Shown here one piece after another: positions 33,957-45,302 of a DNA stretch of 64,000 nucleotides. Both the position numbers and the translations under genes were made by a program. Positions within the stretch are counted from its first letter, which is position 1. The number at the start of each line of letters is the position of its first letter. Source of the stretch: Riptortus pedestris. Its lineage: Eukaryota; Arthropoda; Insecta; Hemiptera; Alydidae. A model generated the notes under the pieces. The model searched no databases. It worked only from the letters and a program-made list of their open reading frames with translations, and had not been told where the DNA came from. The DNA is taken from assembly GCA_019009955.1 (NCBI GenBank), contig CM032229.1:147745001-147809000 (forward strand). The letters run 5' to 3'.

Positions 33957-35468
33957 AAATTGTAACCTCTGTCTATACATTGATTTTTTTCGCGAAATTT
34001 CACGAAACTTTTCGTTTCACATGTCATAGACACCATAACTGCATTTTGTTTCTTTTGTGTCTGTTTGTTTGTTTGTTTGTTACCTTTTCACGCATAAACG
34101 GCTGAACCGAATTTTATGAAACTTGGTATGTATATTACTACTAGCCCAACTTAGACTTTAGGCTATATTAATATTCTGTGGGACGAACAGGAGTGGGGGT
34201 TATAAAGGAGGCCTGAAATTAAAAATAGCGACATTTCGTTTCCTATTGGTTTTTCGGAAAATATCCACATAACAAAAGTTATTCAGTTTGTTATTTAGAG
34301 TAACTTTTATTTTATATACTTTTGTCGTATACCGGAGTATAAATGAGTTATACACTAAAACTATAGCGGGAGTCAACAATATTATTTGGCACAAGAGACT
34401 CAACCGAACTAAACAAAACTCGGTTTGTGTACTAGCACTAACTCCTCCTTGACAATACGTTTTATCAACATTTCTAGGGACGAGCAGGAGTCTGGGTTTG
34501 TAGGGATGGTCTGAGATTTAAAATAACGATTTTTCCTGCCCTATTGGGTTTTCGGCAAATATGAACGTAACAAACATTGTTTATTTTGTTATTTAAAGTA
34601 ACTTTTGCTATATATACTTTTGTCTAATAACAAAGTATAAACGAGATATACGCTAAAAACTAAACCGGGAACCAACAATTTTATTGGGCACTAACGATAA
34701 ACCGAAGTTAACAAACCTAGGTATATGAATTAGTAATAAATCCCACATGATTATAAGGTGAACCAACATTGCTCGGAGCGAGTAGGAGTGGGGGTTATAA
34801 GGGATCCCTGAAATAAAAATTCGCGATATTTCTTTTTCTACTGGTTTTTCGCCAAATGTGTACATAACAAAAGTTGTTCATTTTGTTATTTAGAGTAACT
34901 TTTGTTATATACACTCTTTTCGTATAACGTATTATAAACGAGATATACGCTAAAAACAATAACGGAAGTGACCAATTTTATTTGGCACAAAAGACTCAAC
35001 CGAACTAACTAAAACTCGGTATGTGTATTAGCACTAACGCCTTTATTATAATAAGCCATACCAACATTTCTTTGGACGGGCAGGAGTGGGGGGGGGTTGT
35101 AGGGAGGATTGAATTTAAAAATAGCAGTATTTCGTTTTCTATTCGTTTTTCTGCAAATATGCACATGGCAAAAGTAGTTTATTTTTTTTATATGAAGAAA
35201 CTTTTGTGATATTCACTTTTGTCTAATAAAACAGTATATATATGATCTATGCATAATGCAAAGGACAAAGGAAGTATGACAATATGGAGGACAGTGAAGT
35301 CTTACATAAAAAATTAATTTTTATTAACAAATCCACAGCTACGACGGGCATAAACCCTAAACACTGGGTAAATGTCAAAATATTGTGCAAAGTAAAGCCT
35401 TGCCAAAAAAATACCATCTCCATTCAGCCTCAAATGACTTCGCGGGCGAAGCCGGGTATCTGAGCTAG
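33957..35468 (+). mobile_element. Non-autonomous Helitron, longest copy, four internal units
   Basis: The 5' region is ATTGTAACCTCTGTCTATAC, CGCGAAATTTCACG, GTTTGTTTGTTTGTTACC and AAACGGCTGAACCG. Four diverged units follow, each with a GGACGAACAGGAGTGGGGGT-like block (about 34182, 34484, 34778, 35078), a tract like GAAATTAAAAATAGCGA, an AACAAAAGTT block and CTAAAAACT..A.CGGGA. The 3' end is GGCGAAGCCGGGTATCTGAG then CTAG before a host T at 35469. No Rep-helicase gene is present. Open frames at 34200-34403 and 34653-34865 merely reread the units. Confidence 0.88.
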
Positions 35469-35922
35469 TATTTATTTAATTTTGTTAAATTATGTTCTAA
35501 CATATTAAAATATGAATCGCCATTGTAGCGTCATGGTCCTATTTATTTTGTACTTTTGTAATATTTAGCTTTGTAAAAATGTTAATATTTATTTAATTTT
35601 GTGAAATTATATTCTAACATGTTAAAAGATGAATCGCAAATGAAATAATAATAATATTCCAGTAGCACCCTAGCATTTAGAAAGAAAATAATTATCCCAT
35701 ATTTTGATGCTTATAGAGACAAATGCACTCCAAGATTTCGCTCATTTATGTTTAGGAGGTCATTATTATGTGTAAATAATTGTCAAATCTAAAATTATAT
35801 ATATTTCTTCCCTGAGTTTATTTGGTGATAGCTAACGTAGTTCTTGCGTCCCAATGAAATATCACTGTTTACTCTTCTTCCATTCCAAATGGAAGATCAA
35901 CAACATTCTTAAAAAAAAAAAG
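35469..35922. other. Unassigned AT-rich spacer
   Basis: Contains an imperfect local duplication: TTTAATTTTGTTAAATTATGTTCTAACAT near 35466 and a similar string near 35590, spaced about 123 bp. No coding signal. Confidence 0.4.
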
Positions 35923-36709
35923 TCCGTCGCGCAGGAGCTGCGTAAACTGAGTAGATTTCCCTCGCGAAGTTTAGTAATAGATAATCTACATACTTGTAAC
36001 ACTACACCAACGTGAATAAATACTAACGGAAATAAGAATGTTTCAGTCAATTTCATTACCTGCCGACGAGTAGAGTTTGAAATGGAAACGAACAGGTCTG
36101 CCTGCCTCACAACGGAAATAAAATCAATTAATAAAATATATCTGAATATAATAAATTACTTTTATTGAAAAATATTTACTATATATAGTACTGCTATTAA
36201 TAACGAGTTACAATAATTATTATCGCAATGAATCAAAGTTTAATAGTCCAAAACCTTAAGATGGGGGAGGGGTCACCGGGACATATTTGCATGTATCTTG
36301 TATAATAAAGGTCTCTTGAATACAATATTTGGTATTTAAGCTTCGAATAATGTGGTTTATTATATAATAGAGTATTGTTTATGTAACATGAGTAGAAGTG
36401 GTGGTTTGCAGAATGCTGAAAACTATAAAACATAAATATGTCGGTTAATATTCAAGATAAATAATAAATGTACGTAACAATACTTATAGTACATTTAATT
36501 TGCAATAAGATTGGTTCTGTATAGTTTTTCGACCGGACGAATAGTAACGGAGATATTTTGAATTTTCAATAATCCTCCCCTCTAAACTCCTTCTTCCCCT
36601 GGTCCAATTTCAGCCGATATCGAACTTGATCTTTCTTTTTACATAAAACGACTAAATATCGAATTTGGTAACGATTAAACAAAAATTACGACCGCTAGAG
36701 CTGTAACAG

Positions 36710-36769
<60 letters not shown>

Positions 36770-36893
36770 TTTTGAACAGACCTCATTTTCGTTATCTCCT
36801 AGGTAGGATCGATGGACATTTGAAGAAAAATGTCGAAAATCGCATCATGAGTACGACCTAAATAGCTGATTTCCCTTAGGGGAAATCTGCTAA
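35923..36893 (+). mobile_element. Family A Helentron-like element, long form, complete
   Basis: It starts TCCGTCGCGCAGGAGCTGCG after an A-run and ends with GGGGAAATCTGCTAA. TA tract at 36714-36767. It carries the long-form segment (GGTCTCTTGAATACAATATT, ATTTAAGCTTCGAATAATG) shared with the copies at 5,211 and 61,613. Confidence 0.88.
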
Positions 36894-37789
36894 TCAAAAA
36901 CCTGTTATTTAAGTTTTCGTCTATGTTCTTCTCATTCTAACCAGTGGCTCTATTAATAAATTTTCCTTCTTTCGACTTTGCATCAATTTATTCATTCACG
37001 TTTATGGAACCTTTATCATTTTCGACCATCTCCATACATAATACTACATGAATGGAGGTTCTCATGCTTGAGGGAGGGGAGACATTTTGAGAACACCGGG
37101 GCCTTCCCTGAAGAAATTCGTATCGTGCTCCTAAATAATAGTTTTCTCTCCTCGTGCCTCAGATTCATAGAAAACTGAAATACTTCGTGCAACCATTCTG
37201 GAGATCAGTTTGGCTTAAGATCACCACTTTTTAAAAATGGTTTTCTTAATAGTTACAAGTATTTCTCAGAAATTCATGTGAATCTCTACCATTGTCACAA
37301 CGTATTCACATATATCTATTATGTATTTGTGCTGCCTTTCAGCATCTCTTGATAGCGTCTATAAAAGGAGTCACTGCAATTACGTTGGCTTATGCCTGCT
37401 TCCTTACGACGTCAATATCATTACCGCTAATTAGACCATTCAAGTCTACTTGATTTATTGAATGTAGTCTTCCTTCTCAGGAATGTTCCTATTCACGTAA
37501 ATCAATCTGTGGTTTCCTCGAGTTGTTCTATGCTTGATCAGAATTACCATATTTTTCCCACGGATATTGGAGCCGGCCAGTTGGTATTTTTATCCTTGAG
37601 GCACTTAGTCTCAGTCTTAAGGTCAAAAACAAATGGTGGTAGAACTAGATTAGAACTAAATCAATGGTACGTGCTATTTATTTTTTTCCAGCCATTGTGT
37701 TTTTTTTACGTTTACACCAAGTGAACTTTATGAACGTTGCTGTCTGTATATTTTTTTCCAACCAGCTAACCACCAACCAGTGTATATTT
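36894..37789. other. Unassigned stretch
   Basis: No repeat or gene recognised. TAGAACTAGATTAGAA and the GCCATTGTGTT..TTTACGTTTACACC block at 37638-37727 recur at 38501-38570, just beyond the next family A copy. This points to a local duplication flanking that copy. Confidence 0.4.
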
Positions 37790-37997
37790 ATTTCCTTAAG
37801 GGAAATGAGCTATTTAGGTCGTACTCATGACGCGAGATTCGAAAAAATTTCTTCAAATGTCCATCTATCCTACCCAGGAGATGACGAAAATGAGGTCCGT
37901 TCAAAATTATATATATATGGTGTTGTTGTTTTTTGGAGTTTCGGTCAGTGTTGGTGAAAACCATATATATAAACAAGCCATATATATATATATATAT

Positions 37998-38033
<36 letters not shown>

Positions 38034-38446
38034 GTTAACGCTCTGACGGTCGCAATTTTTGTTTTATCGTTACCAAACTCGATATTTAAACGTTTTATGC
38101 AAAAAGACAGATCAAGTTCGTTAATGGCTGAAATCGGACCAGTGGGAGGGCGGGATTTTCGAAAATTCGAAATATCTCCGTTACCATACGTCGGATCAAA
38201 ACTTTGTATAGAACCAATCTTAATGTAAATTGAATTTACTATGAATATTGTTATATACATTTGTTCTCTATCTTCAATATTATCCGATATATTTTCATTT
38301 TTATTGTGTGGTGGCCGATAAGGGTCGGCTATGTTCGGGGCCAAAAGGTTTCGAGTCTCCTTACTACTACTGTTGTTAGGAGATTTCTCTATTGTATAAC
38401 TTCACGTGGGAAATCTGCTTAGTTTACGCAGCCCCTGCGTGACGGA
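37790..38446 (-). mobile_element. Family A element, 3' end clipped, with a family D scrap
   Basis: The 5' end lies at 38446 (TCCGTCACGCAGGGGCTGCG on the minus strand). The 3' palindrome is truncated to TTTCCTTAAGGGAAATGAGC. In the TA region, about 50 bp at 37916-37965 (GGAGTTTCGGTCAGTGTTGG) match family D; the remaining TA tract is at 37979-38031. Sequence around 37,640-37,730 recurs at 38,501-38,570. Confidence 0.82.
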
Positions 38447-38859
38447 CTTTTTTTATCGTTGGGGCACTAGTCTCATTCTTAAGGTCAGAAATAAATGGTG
38501 GTAGAACTAGATTAGAAGTAAATGAATATTTATTTTTTCAGTCATTGTGTTGTTTACGTTTACACCAAGTGAACTTTGCGCAGTTGGTATTTTAACTATA
38601 CAATGGTATTATGACCTTCTTTATCGTCAACTCAACATGTATGTAAAAACTTTTAACTGGATGTTATTTTCATCCTTATTTTGATTTCTTCTTGGTATAC
38701 TTCTATGCAATCGAAATAATTCAACATTGATAACTGATTGACCATAATGAACTGCACATCTACCGATTCCTGAAAAAGAAAAATGAGAAATTAGAGATTT
38801 AGTAATTTATATCCAAATATAATACTTATTGGTTAAGATGCATAAATACACAAGCACAA

Positions 38860-39088
38860 CAATGTTATATTTGAAGGCCATGCCCTCTTTGAGAAGATAG
38901 CCAAGACACCGTTACGCACTTCATCCTTAAATGCCCTGTTTTAGCAGTGGGTAGAAACCACCTGAAAAGTCTCAACATTCCACAGCAATCCATGAATAAT
39001 CTGTTTGACCTTATGGAAAAGAATAAAATGAACTGCATATATGTTTTCATAGACATAGAAGTCTTTACGTCAGAGGGAAAAGAATGCA
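38860..39088 (+). pseudogene. LINE ORF2 C-terminal fragment (CPLC...HFILKCP type)
   Basis: After a small frame correction near 38905, the plus strand reads a C-P-L-like start, then SQDTVTHFILKCPVLAVGRN, then HLKSLNIPQQSMNNLFDLME. The C..C....DTV.HF.L.CP pattern is the CCHC-like knuckle at the C-terminus of many LINE reverse transcriptases. The open frame continues from 38947. It ends where a Helitron 5' end begins at about 39091. Only about 70 codons remain, so the clade cannot be named. Confidence 0.65.
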
Positions 39089-39090
39089 AA

Positions 39091-39470
39091 CAACATATAA
39101 AAATGAATGTTTGTCTGTATGCCCTTTATAGGCTGATCCGAATTTTATGAAACTTGGTATGTACTAAATCGAAATCAACGAAACTCCGTATTTTTGACCA
39201 TAATAGTATGATAATCTATAATTATGTTATATATAAAAAAAGATACATACACAGGAAACGGGTAATATAAAAATATTGTGTGTTTTGTAGAATTAAGCAC
39301 ATAACAAATACTTTTATTATTAACATATCCCCAGCACTCCGGACTCGGGTGTAAATTAAGCATTGAGACTGGAAAATGTAAACATATTGTACAAAGTGAA
39401 GCCCAAAAAAAAATACCATCATCACTCAGCCTCAAATGATTATCCTGGTGAAGCCGGGTACCTTAGCTAG
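39091..39470 (+). mobile_element. Short non-autonomous Helitron
   Basis: The 5' region has AACATATAAAAATGAATGTT and TTGTCTGTATG, then CCGAATTTTATGAAACTTGG. The 3' region has CAGCCTCAAATGATTATCC, a hairpin-like stretch with GTGAAGCCGGG, TACCTTAG and CTAG at 39470 before a host T. At about 380 bp it lacks full 290-bp units. Confidence 0.82.
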
Positions 39471-40667
39471 TTATTAAAGTAAAATAAATCTTTTGTTTTT
39501 TTCTAAGGTAATTATTGTATATAGTTTTTTATTTTTAAATTCTCTCTATATGTTTATATAAAGAAAATATAAAAGAAAAATGTAATCATAAAATGTGGCT
39601 GAACCCTTGATATAAAATTGTTAAATTTTAAAAGCAATAAAAATATTCATTCATTCATCCATTCACATTTAGTATATAACCATTACTTCACATTAAAATA
39701 TATTAAAAGAGAAGTCAACAGTCTTATTTTTTCCATGTCGCTTTTGATCACAAAACACTTTAATTAAAGCATTAAATATTTCGACTATTATGTCACTTGC
39801 AGCGCTTATTTTATTCTGACCTGACTTATACCCTCTGGGTTTGCATTTCGTGCCCTATAGTGATTGGAATTGCATTTAATTTAATATGTATTCTGCACCA
39901 AACACTGTTGACCAGTGTAATTAAAATTGGATTAAGGTACTGACCGATGTATTATAATTTTAGGATGTATTGTCAGTTAATGTAAACTTATGTAGAATTT
40001 ATACATTCGTACTAATAGCAAATTTTGTCTCTCTGATGATGGAGCAGTAGTCTCTCTAAAATAAAATGAGTAATGTGTGATTAATTAAATAACTTCTGTG
40101 TCCAGTAATTATGTCGAAGGTATTATCATATTATTTATTGACCACTGATAGTGAACTACTATCCAAAACCCATCAATTCTAGAAGCACATTATTCAGTAA
40201 TATAAATTGTATTGTTTTACATTCGCATCGATAATTTCAGCCAGACTTGAAGTATACTCTCATATAATGCTCATTTATTTAATACTTAATCAAAGAAATC
40301 GATTTGATGGAGTTATTGAGACCAATCTTGAATTCCTCACTGGTCGCTTTAGATAAATCATGTCTTTGAGAGACATTAAGCGAGAATGAAAAATAAAAAA
40401 CACCATAAAGAAACCAATCGAATCGATAGGGCACGTCTTTTAGAAGAAATTAAGCTAGAAGGAAGAATGGGCGAGGTGTAAACAAACTTAAAAGGTGCTA
40501 CCGGTCTTCTGAGAATCCATTCTCCAGTTTTGTTTTCACTGGCTGAATAGAATTCGATTTCATCTACTATTTAGGATTTCAAAAGAAAATAACTCACCGT
40601 TAAATTTAATATTTTTCTTTTATATCGTTATTTTATGAGTGTGTTTGTTTGTGTGCGTGAGTGCGTG
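39471..40667. other. Unassigned AT-rich stretch
   Basis: No shared repeat, RNA gene or coding frame recognised. A short GT-rich run lies at 40640-40668, next to the family A truncation. Confidence 0.35.
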
Positions 40668-41139
40668 CAAATTTCACGAGAGCCGCTCAGTTACGAAAAC
40701 GGCCGAACTAGCTTTTGGCGGGACCCTCTCGTCCGTTATCCACCCACATTTAATAAAAATGGAAATATCTCGTTGGTTAATATTCAAGATAGAGAATAAA
40801 TGGATGTAACAATATTTATAGTAAATTAAATTTGCAATAAGATTGATTCTATCAAATTTTTTGGTCCGACGTATTGTAACGGAGATATTTCGAAAATCCC
40901 CTCATCTAAACCCTCCCCCCTTCCACTGGTCCAATTTCAGGCATTAATCTGTCTTTTTACATAAAACGTTTAAATAACGAGTTTCGTAACGATCAAACAA
41001 AAATTGCAGCCGCTAGAGCGTTAACAGATATATATATAATTTTGAACGGACCTCATTTTCGTCATATCCTGAGTAGAGTCGATGGACATTTGAAGAAAGT
41101 TTTCGAAAATCGCATCATTCCTTAAGGTAAATCTGCTAA
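40668..41139 (+). mobile_element. Family A element, 5'-truncated
   Basis: It starts inside the element at AATTTCACGAGAGCCG and ends with a decayed palindrome and ATCTGCTAA at 41139. The TA tract is only about 10 bp (41029-41038). Its 3' end abuts the mariner-type transposase remnant exactly. Confidence 0.8.
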
Positions 41140-41875
41140 TAGTTCCCTTAGTTTTGGCTGCAGGAAGTTACTGATCACGGCACATTACCGTTCGCTTGTT
41201 AAAGTATTAGTCTCGCCATTTTCTTCAAAAAACCAATCACACCTTGGGAATGTGAAGTAGTCGTTGGTGAAGCTCCTGGGGTTGTTTTCGGACCAATGCC
41301 TGTAATTTTGTTAAATTTTCCAGACAGATGGAAATGTGCCTCATCTGTAAAAATCACATCTCCTTGGAAGTATCAAAGAATATCTTGACACGATGTCATA
41401 AGGACTTTGAGGTCTTTTTCAGTCAGTTCCTGAACTAAAACAATCTAGTAGGGATGCATTTTCAAATCTCGATACAAGATTCTTCTTACACTTCGATCGA
41501 CAACTCGTTAGACTGCTGCATGCTTTCTTGTGGAACGTCAAGGTGATTGTTGAACTGAACCTCTTGCTACAGTAATATTTTCTGGGCCTATTAGAATCCT
41601 TGGTAGGCCTGGAGGATTTCGTTTCAATGCAGAACCCGTTTGTGAATATTTCAAACCCACGAATAAATGGTATTCTTATCGGGAACCGGGTCCTGTCGAT
41701 CGATCGCGAAGCGAATGCGGAAGTCGCGTTGAGTATTTATTGGCGATCCGCCAATTTTAAGAAACTGCTCCCACGACGACAGCACGGTGTTCATCGGACC
41801 AAGCCATGGCGTACACTCAAAACAGCATGTTTGCAGCAACTACAAGACACGCCTTTAACTCTACTCTGCCGCTGC
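41140..41875 (-). pseudogene. mariner-like transposase pseudogene, N-terminal two thirds
   Basis: Minus-strand segments, in order and in changing frames: SWEQFLKIGGSPINTQRDFR, then YSWV; TGSALKRNPPGLPRILIGPE; SVRRILYRDLKMHPY, stop, VLVQELTEKDLKVLMTSCQD; VIFTDEAHFHLSGKFNK; NPQELHQRL-like, LLHIPKV; WFFEENGETNTLTSER. HTH region, GLPR linker and FTDEAHF with the first catalytic Asp are recognisable. The layout matches a family of insect mariner-like transposases with an RRILHRDL...PYK motif. There are at least three stops and several frameshifts, so this is an old copy. Confidence 0.82.
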
Positions 41876-41919
41876 TCACTTCCAAATGGCTCTCAAGGAG
41901 TTCTTCCTGCCCCACCCTG
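41140..41919 (-). mobile_element. mariner-like element, 3'-truncated
   Basis: On the minus strand, TA is followed by CAGGGTGGGGCAGGAAGAAC at 41919, a typical terminal-repeat start for this group. The element extends through the N-terminal and part of the catalytic domain, and stops where family A begins at 41139. The second half, including the remaining catalytic Asp residues and the other TIR, is missing. Confidence 0.8.
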
Positions 41920-41921
41920 TA

Positions 41922-42666
41922 TTTGCTTATTCCTCCCTTTCTCGTAACGTGGTTGCTTAATTAATATATACTTAGTCAAAAATACTGTAAATATATTCTT
42001 TTATAATGCAATTCATAGAATAATGCCCGTTATAACCTAAACTATAAAAGGAAACTGATTGAGAGTTTATGGGAGGTTTACCGATGTATATACAATAGCT
42101 ATTTCATTTTATACTTATTGTAAGTATTCTCTCTTCCCATCTTAACACGCTTGTAACGTGATTTAAAAAAAAATAAGATGGGTCCAGTAATACAAATACA
42201 AATAAGTTTTATGGTTGTTCCAAGGACGTCAGGCTTTTGTATTTAAGATTTCCAAATACATTTTTCCATATAAAGAACTATGATCAGCGCTTTTAAGGTT
42301 TAATATTAATTTTTAGCATAACCACTTTTTTTTCTGTGCACAAGAGAAACAAATATTTATAATATAATCAATGTGTACTTATTCAAGAGCATAGCTATTT
42401 TGAGAAACATTACAATTTTGACGTCATATATGTAATCCGTATTCTCAGCATATATCCCTCATGAATAACATCCTTTCATATACTAAGGCACAAATACTTC
42501 AATGCCTTTCTTTCACCAACACAAATCCTTTACCCGTATACCATTTAAATATTTACTTGTTCGTGTTAACATAATTAGGTTTGGGGGAACATTTCATAAT
42601 CTGGAAATATTACTATTACTCATTGTTGAAATGTGTTTTAAAACCAGTTACCGAATTAGGTATGTT
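41922..42666. other. Unassigned AT-rich stretch
   Basis: No shared repeat or coding signal. Confidence 0.35.
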
Positions 42667-42751
42667 TTACCAGATTTCCCATAAGGGACATCAGCTATTG
42701 AGGTCGTACTCATGACGCGATTTTCGAAAAATTTCTCAAATGCCCATCGAT

Positions 42752-42757
<6 letters not shown>
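42667..42757 (-). mobile_element. Family A 3' end fragment
   Basis: It has the palindrome region (CAGATTTCCCATAAGGGACA), GAGGTCGTACTCATGACGCG and CCCATCGATCCTA, then runs straight into a TA tract. It is the 3' part of a copy whose 5' part may be the fragment at 43,646. Confidence 0.8.

Positions 42758-42806
<49 letters not shown>
42758..42806. repeat. (TA)n tract joining family A and a Helitron
   Basis: Uninterrupted TA repeat at the junction between the family A 3' fragment and the Helitron 3' end. Confidence 0.92.
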
Positions 42807-42809
<3 letters not shown>

Positions 42810-42817
42810 TATAAATA

Positions 42818-43645
42818 CGAGCTCAGATACCAGGCTTCGCTCGGGAATTCATTTGAGGCTGAATGGTGATGGTACTTTTTTGGTAAGGCTTTACTTTGCA
42901 CAATATTTTGACATTTGCCCGTCCCAGTGTTTAGGATTTATACCCGTTGTAGGCATTTGTTAATAATAAAATTAATTTTTTATGTAAGTCTTCACTGTCC
43001 TCGAAATTGTCATATTTCCCCTCTCCTTTGCATTATGCATAGATTTCAGCTATTAAGGACAAAATATTAACATTGATTTGAATTAATTTTTCCAGCTGAG
43101 GTACCTGATAGTTCAAATAGGAATGAATTGTTGAGCATATCAATATTTCTACGCAAATTACTTGCTCCACACATTGTTCCTGAAGAAATGTATATATATA
43201 AAAAAAAAAAAAAAAGTTGATCTAAATAACAAAGTAAACAACTTTTGTTTGTGCATGTTTGTCGAAAAACAAATAGACAATGAAATATCGCTAATTTTTA
43301 TTTCAGGCCTTCATTATAACCCCCACTCCCGTTCTAACCTAAACATTTTAATATAGCTTATATTCATGGAAGAATTAATGCTAATTGACATACCGAGTTT
43401 TATTTAGTTCGGTTCAATCGTTAGTGCCCAACAAATTGTTGGCTCCTGCATTAGTTTTTAATGTATTTCTCATTTATACTTTGTTACACAGCAAAAGTGA
43501 ATATAACAAAAGTTACTTTAAATAATAAAATAAACAACTTTTGTCATGTGCATATTTGCAGAAAACCCATTGGAAAACGAAATATTGTTTTTTTTTAATT
43601 TCAAGCCTCCCTTACAACCCCCACTCCTGCACGTCCCTAGAAATG
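42818..43645 (-). mobile_element. Helitron 3' portion, with internal disruption
   Basis: The minus-strand 3' end is CCCGAGCGAAGCCTGG and TATCTGAG, with CTCG in place of CTAG. Upstream blocks match the copies at 16,898 and 53,755 to about 43047. An unmatched 140-bp segment with (A)n at 43200-43216 follows. The 290-bp units then resume until CCCTAGAAATGTT at 43645, where family A sequence takes over abruptly. Confidence 0.75.
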
Positions 43646-43826
43646 TTGAATATTAACCGAGATATTTGCATTTTTATTAAATGCGGGCGGATAACGGACG
43701 AGTGAGTGTCCCGCTAAAAGCTAGTTCGGCCGTTTCCGTAACTGTTCGGCTCTCGTATGGAGATTTCTCTATTGTATAACTTCACGTGCGAAATCTGCTT
43801 AGTTTACGCAGCCCCTGCGTGACGGA
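43646..43826 (-). mobile_element. Family A 5' half
   Basis: Starting at GAATATTAACCGAGATATTT it reads as the family A core-to-5' segment on the minus strand and ends with TCCGTCACGCAGGGGCTGCG at 43826. The core between this point and the TA tract is missing. Confidence 0.85.
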
Positions 43827-44120
43827 CTTTTCAATGTTTCATTGAAATGAGTGTGCGAAGTGGAAATATAGTTACTCTAGTAGGAGATATGGTTGGTATC
43901 ATTGAGATGTATGCTTCACTGGCGAGAAAATCCTGCTGTTTATTTACTGTCATAACGACAATTCGCGTGTTCTCAGTCTATAGCTAAGTTTCATAAAGGA
44001 CTTCATTAGAGATCAGAACATGCTATTACCACCGATCCACCATTTCTCTTCCTTTATATTTATTCCCGTTTGTATATTACTAAAATGCCTGTACTTTTAT
44101 ATTTATACAAATATACATTT
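43827..44120. other. Unassigned spacer
   Basis: Short spacer with no recognised feature. Confidence 0.4.
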
Positions 44121-45302
44121 TCCAGGTGAAACTTAAAATCTTAATTGATGACATCATCGCACTATAAATTTGTATATGCCTTTTATAATAAAGGTTTCAT
44201 GAATACTATATTTGGTTTATAAGTTTAGAATATAGTGGTTCATGAAATATCAGCTTGTTAATATGACATTAGTAGTAGTGGGGGTTTACTTAAGGATGAA
44301 AACTAAAAAGGTCCGTCACGCAGGGGCTTCGTAAACTAAGCAGATTTCCCGCGTGAAGTTTTACAGTAGATAAATCTCCCCAATAACACCTGCAGAAGTA
44401 AGGTATCTCTAAACCTATTCAAGAGGGACGAATAGTTATGGAAACGGCCGCCAGAGCTCTCGGCGGAAATTCCCGAACATAGCCGACTACTGCCGACGAC
44501 ACAAAGAATACAAATGCAAATATCTCGGTTAATATTCAAGATACAGAATAAATGTATAGAACAATATTTATAGTAAATTTAATTTGCAATAAGATTGAGT
44601 TATAACGGAGATATTGTGAATTTTCAAAAATCCTCCCCTCTAAACCCCCACTCCCACTGGTCTGATTTCAGCCATTAACGAACTTGATCTTCCTTTTTAC
44701 ATAAAACGATTAAATTCCGAGTTTGGTAACGATCAAACAAAAATTGCGACCGCTAGACCATTAACAGACAAATATACGAGTATATATATAATTTTGAACG
44801 GACCTCATTTTCGTCATCTCCTGGGTAGGATCGATGGACATTTGAGGAAATTTTTCGAAACTCGCGTCATGAGTACGACCTCAATAGCTGATTTCCCTGA
44901 AGGGAAATCTGCTAAAATCCAAAAATCTCAGTTAATATTTATAAGAAAAATATGTATATAACAACATCGATAGCTAATTTAATTACCAATAAGGTAACTT
45001 ATGCACAATTTAAATTTATAACTAAAAGATTTCAAATCAAAAATATTCGATTTCTCCCATTAACAAACTTGATCTGTCTTTTTCGAAAATAGGATTAAAT
45101 ATCGAATTTGATAACGATAAAACAAAAATTGCGACCGCTAGAGGGTTAAGAAATTAGCTGAATATAATAAATATTATGATTATATTATATTTAGATAATA
45201 CTATCTAAAGATTATATTATAAGTAGAGCTTAGCAATCTATCGAAAATGTCGTCATGAATACAAACCTCAATAGCTGTTTTTCCTAAAGGTAAATCTGCT
45301 AA
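44121..45302 (+). mobile_element. Old long-form family A element carrying a nested copy
   Basis: Left part 44121-44311 has TTAATTGATGACATCATCGC, ATAATAAAGGTTTCATGAAT, TTAGTAGTAGTGGGGGTTTA and GGATGAAAACTAAAAA. Right part 44916-45302 resumes with AAAAATCTCAGTTAATATTT, the GCGACCGCTAGAGGGTTAA block and a decayed 3' palindrome ending in TCTGCTAA. It is clearly more diverged than the nested copy, and its 5' end is not preserved. Confidence 0.75.
44312..44915 (+). mobile_element. Family A element nested in an older family A element
   Basis: TCCGTCACGCAGGGGCTTCG to GGGAAATCTGCTAA is intact apart from a very short TA tract (44780-44790). It lies in an A-run between GGATGAAAACTAAAAA and AATCC..AAAATCTCAGTTAA of the outer copy. 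Confidence 0.87.

Noticed and set aside
41600..41947. 115-codon plus-strand open frame
   Set aside because: It is antisense to the mariner-like transposase remnant and its terminal repeat.
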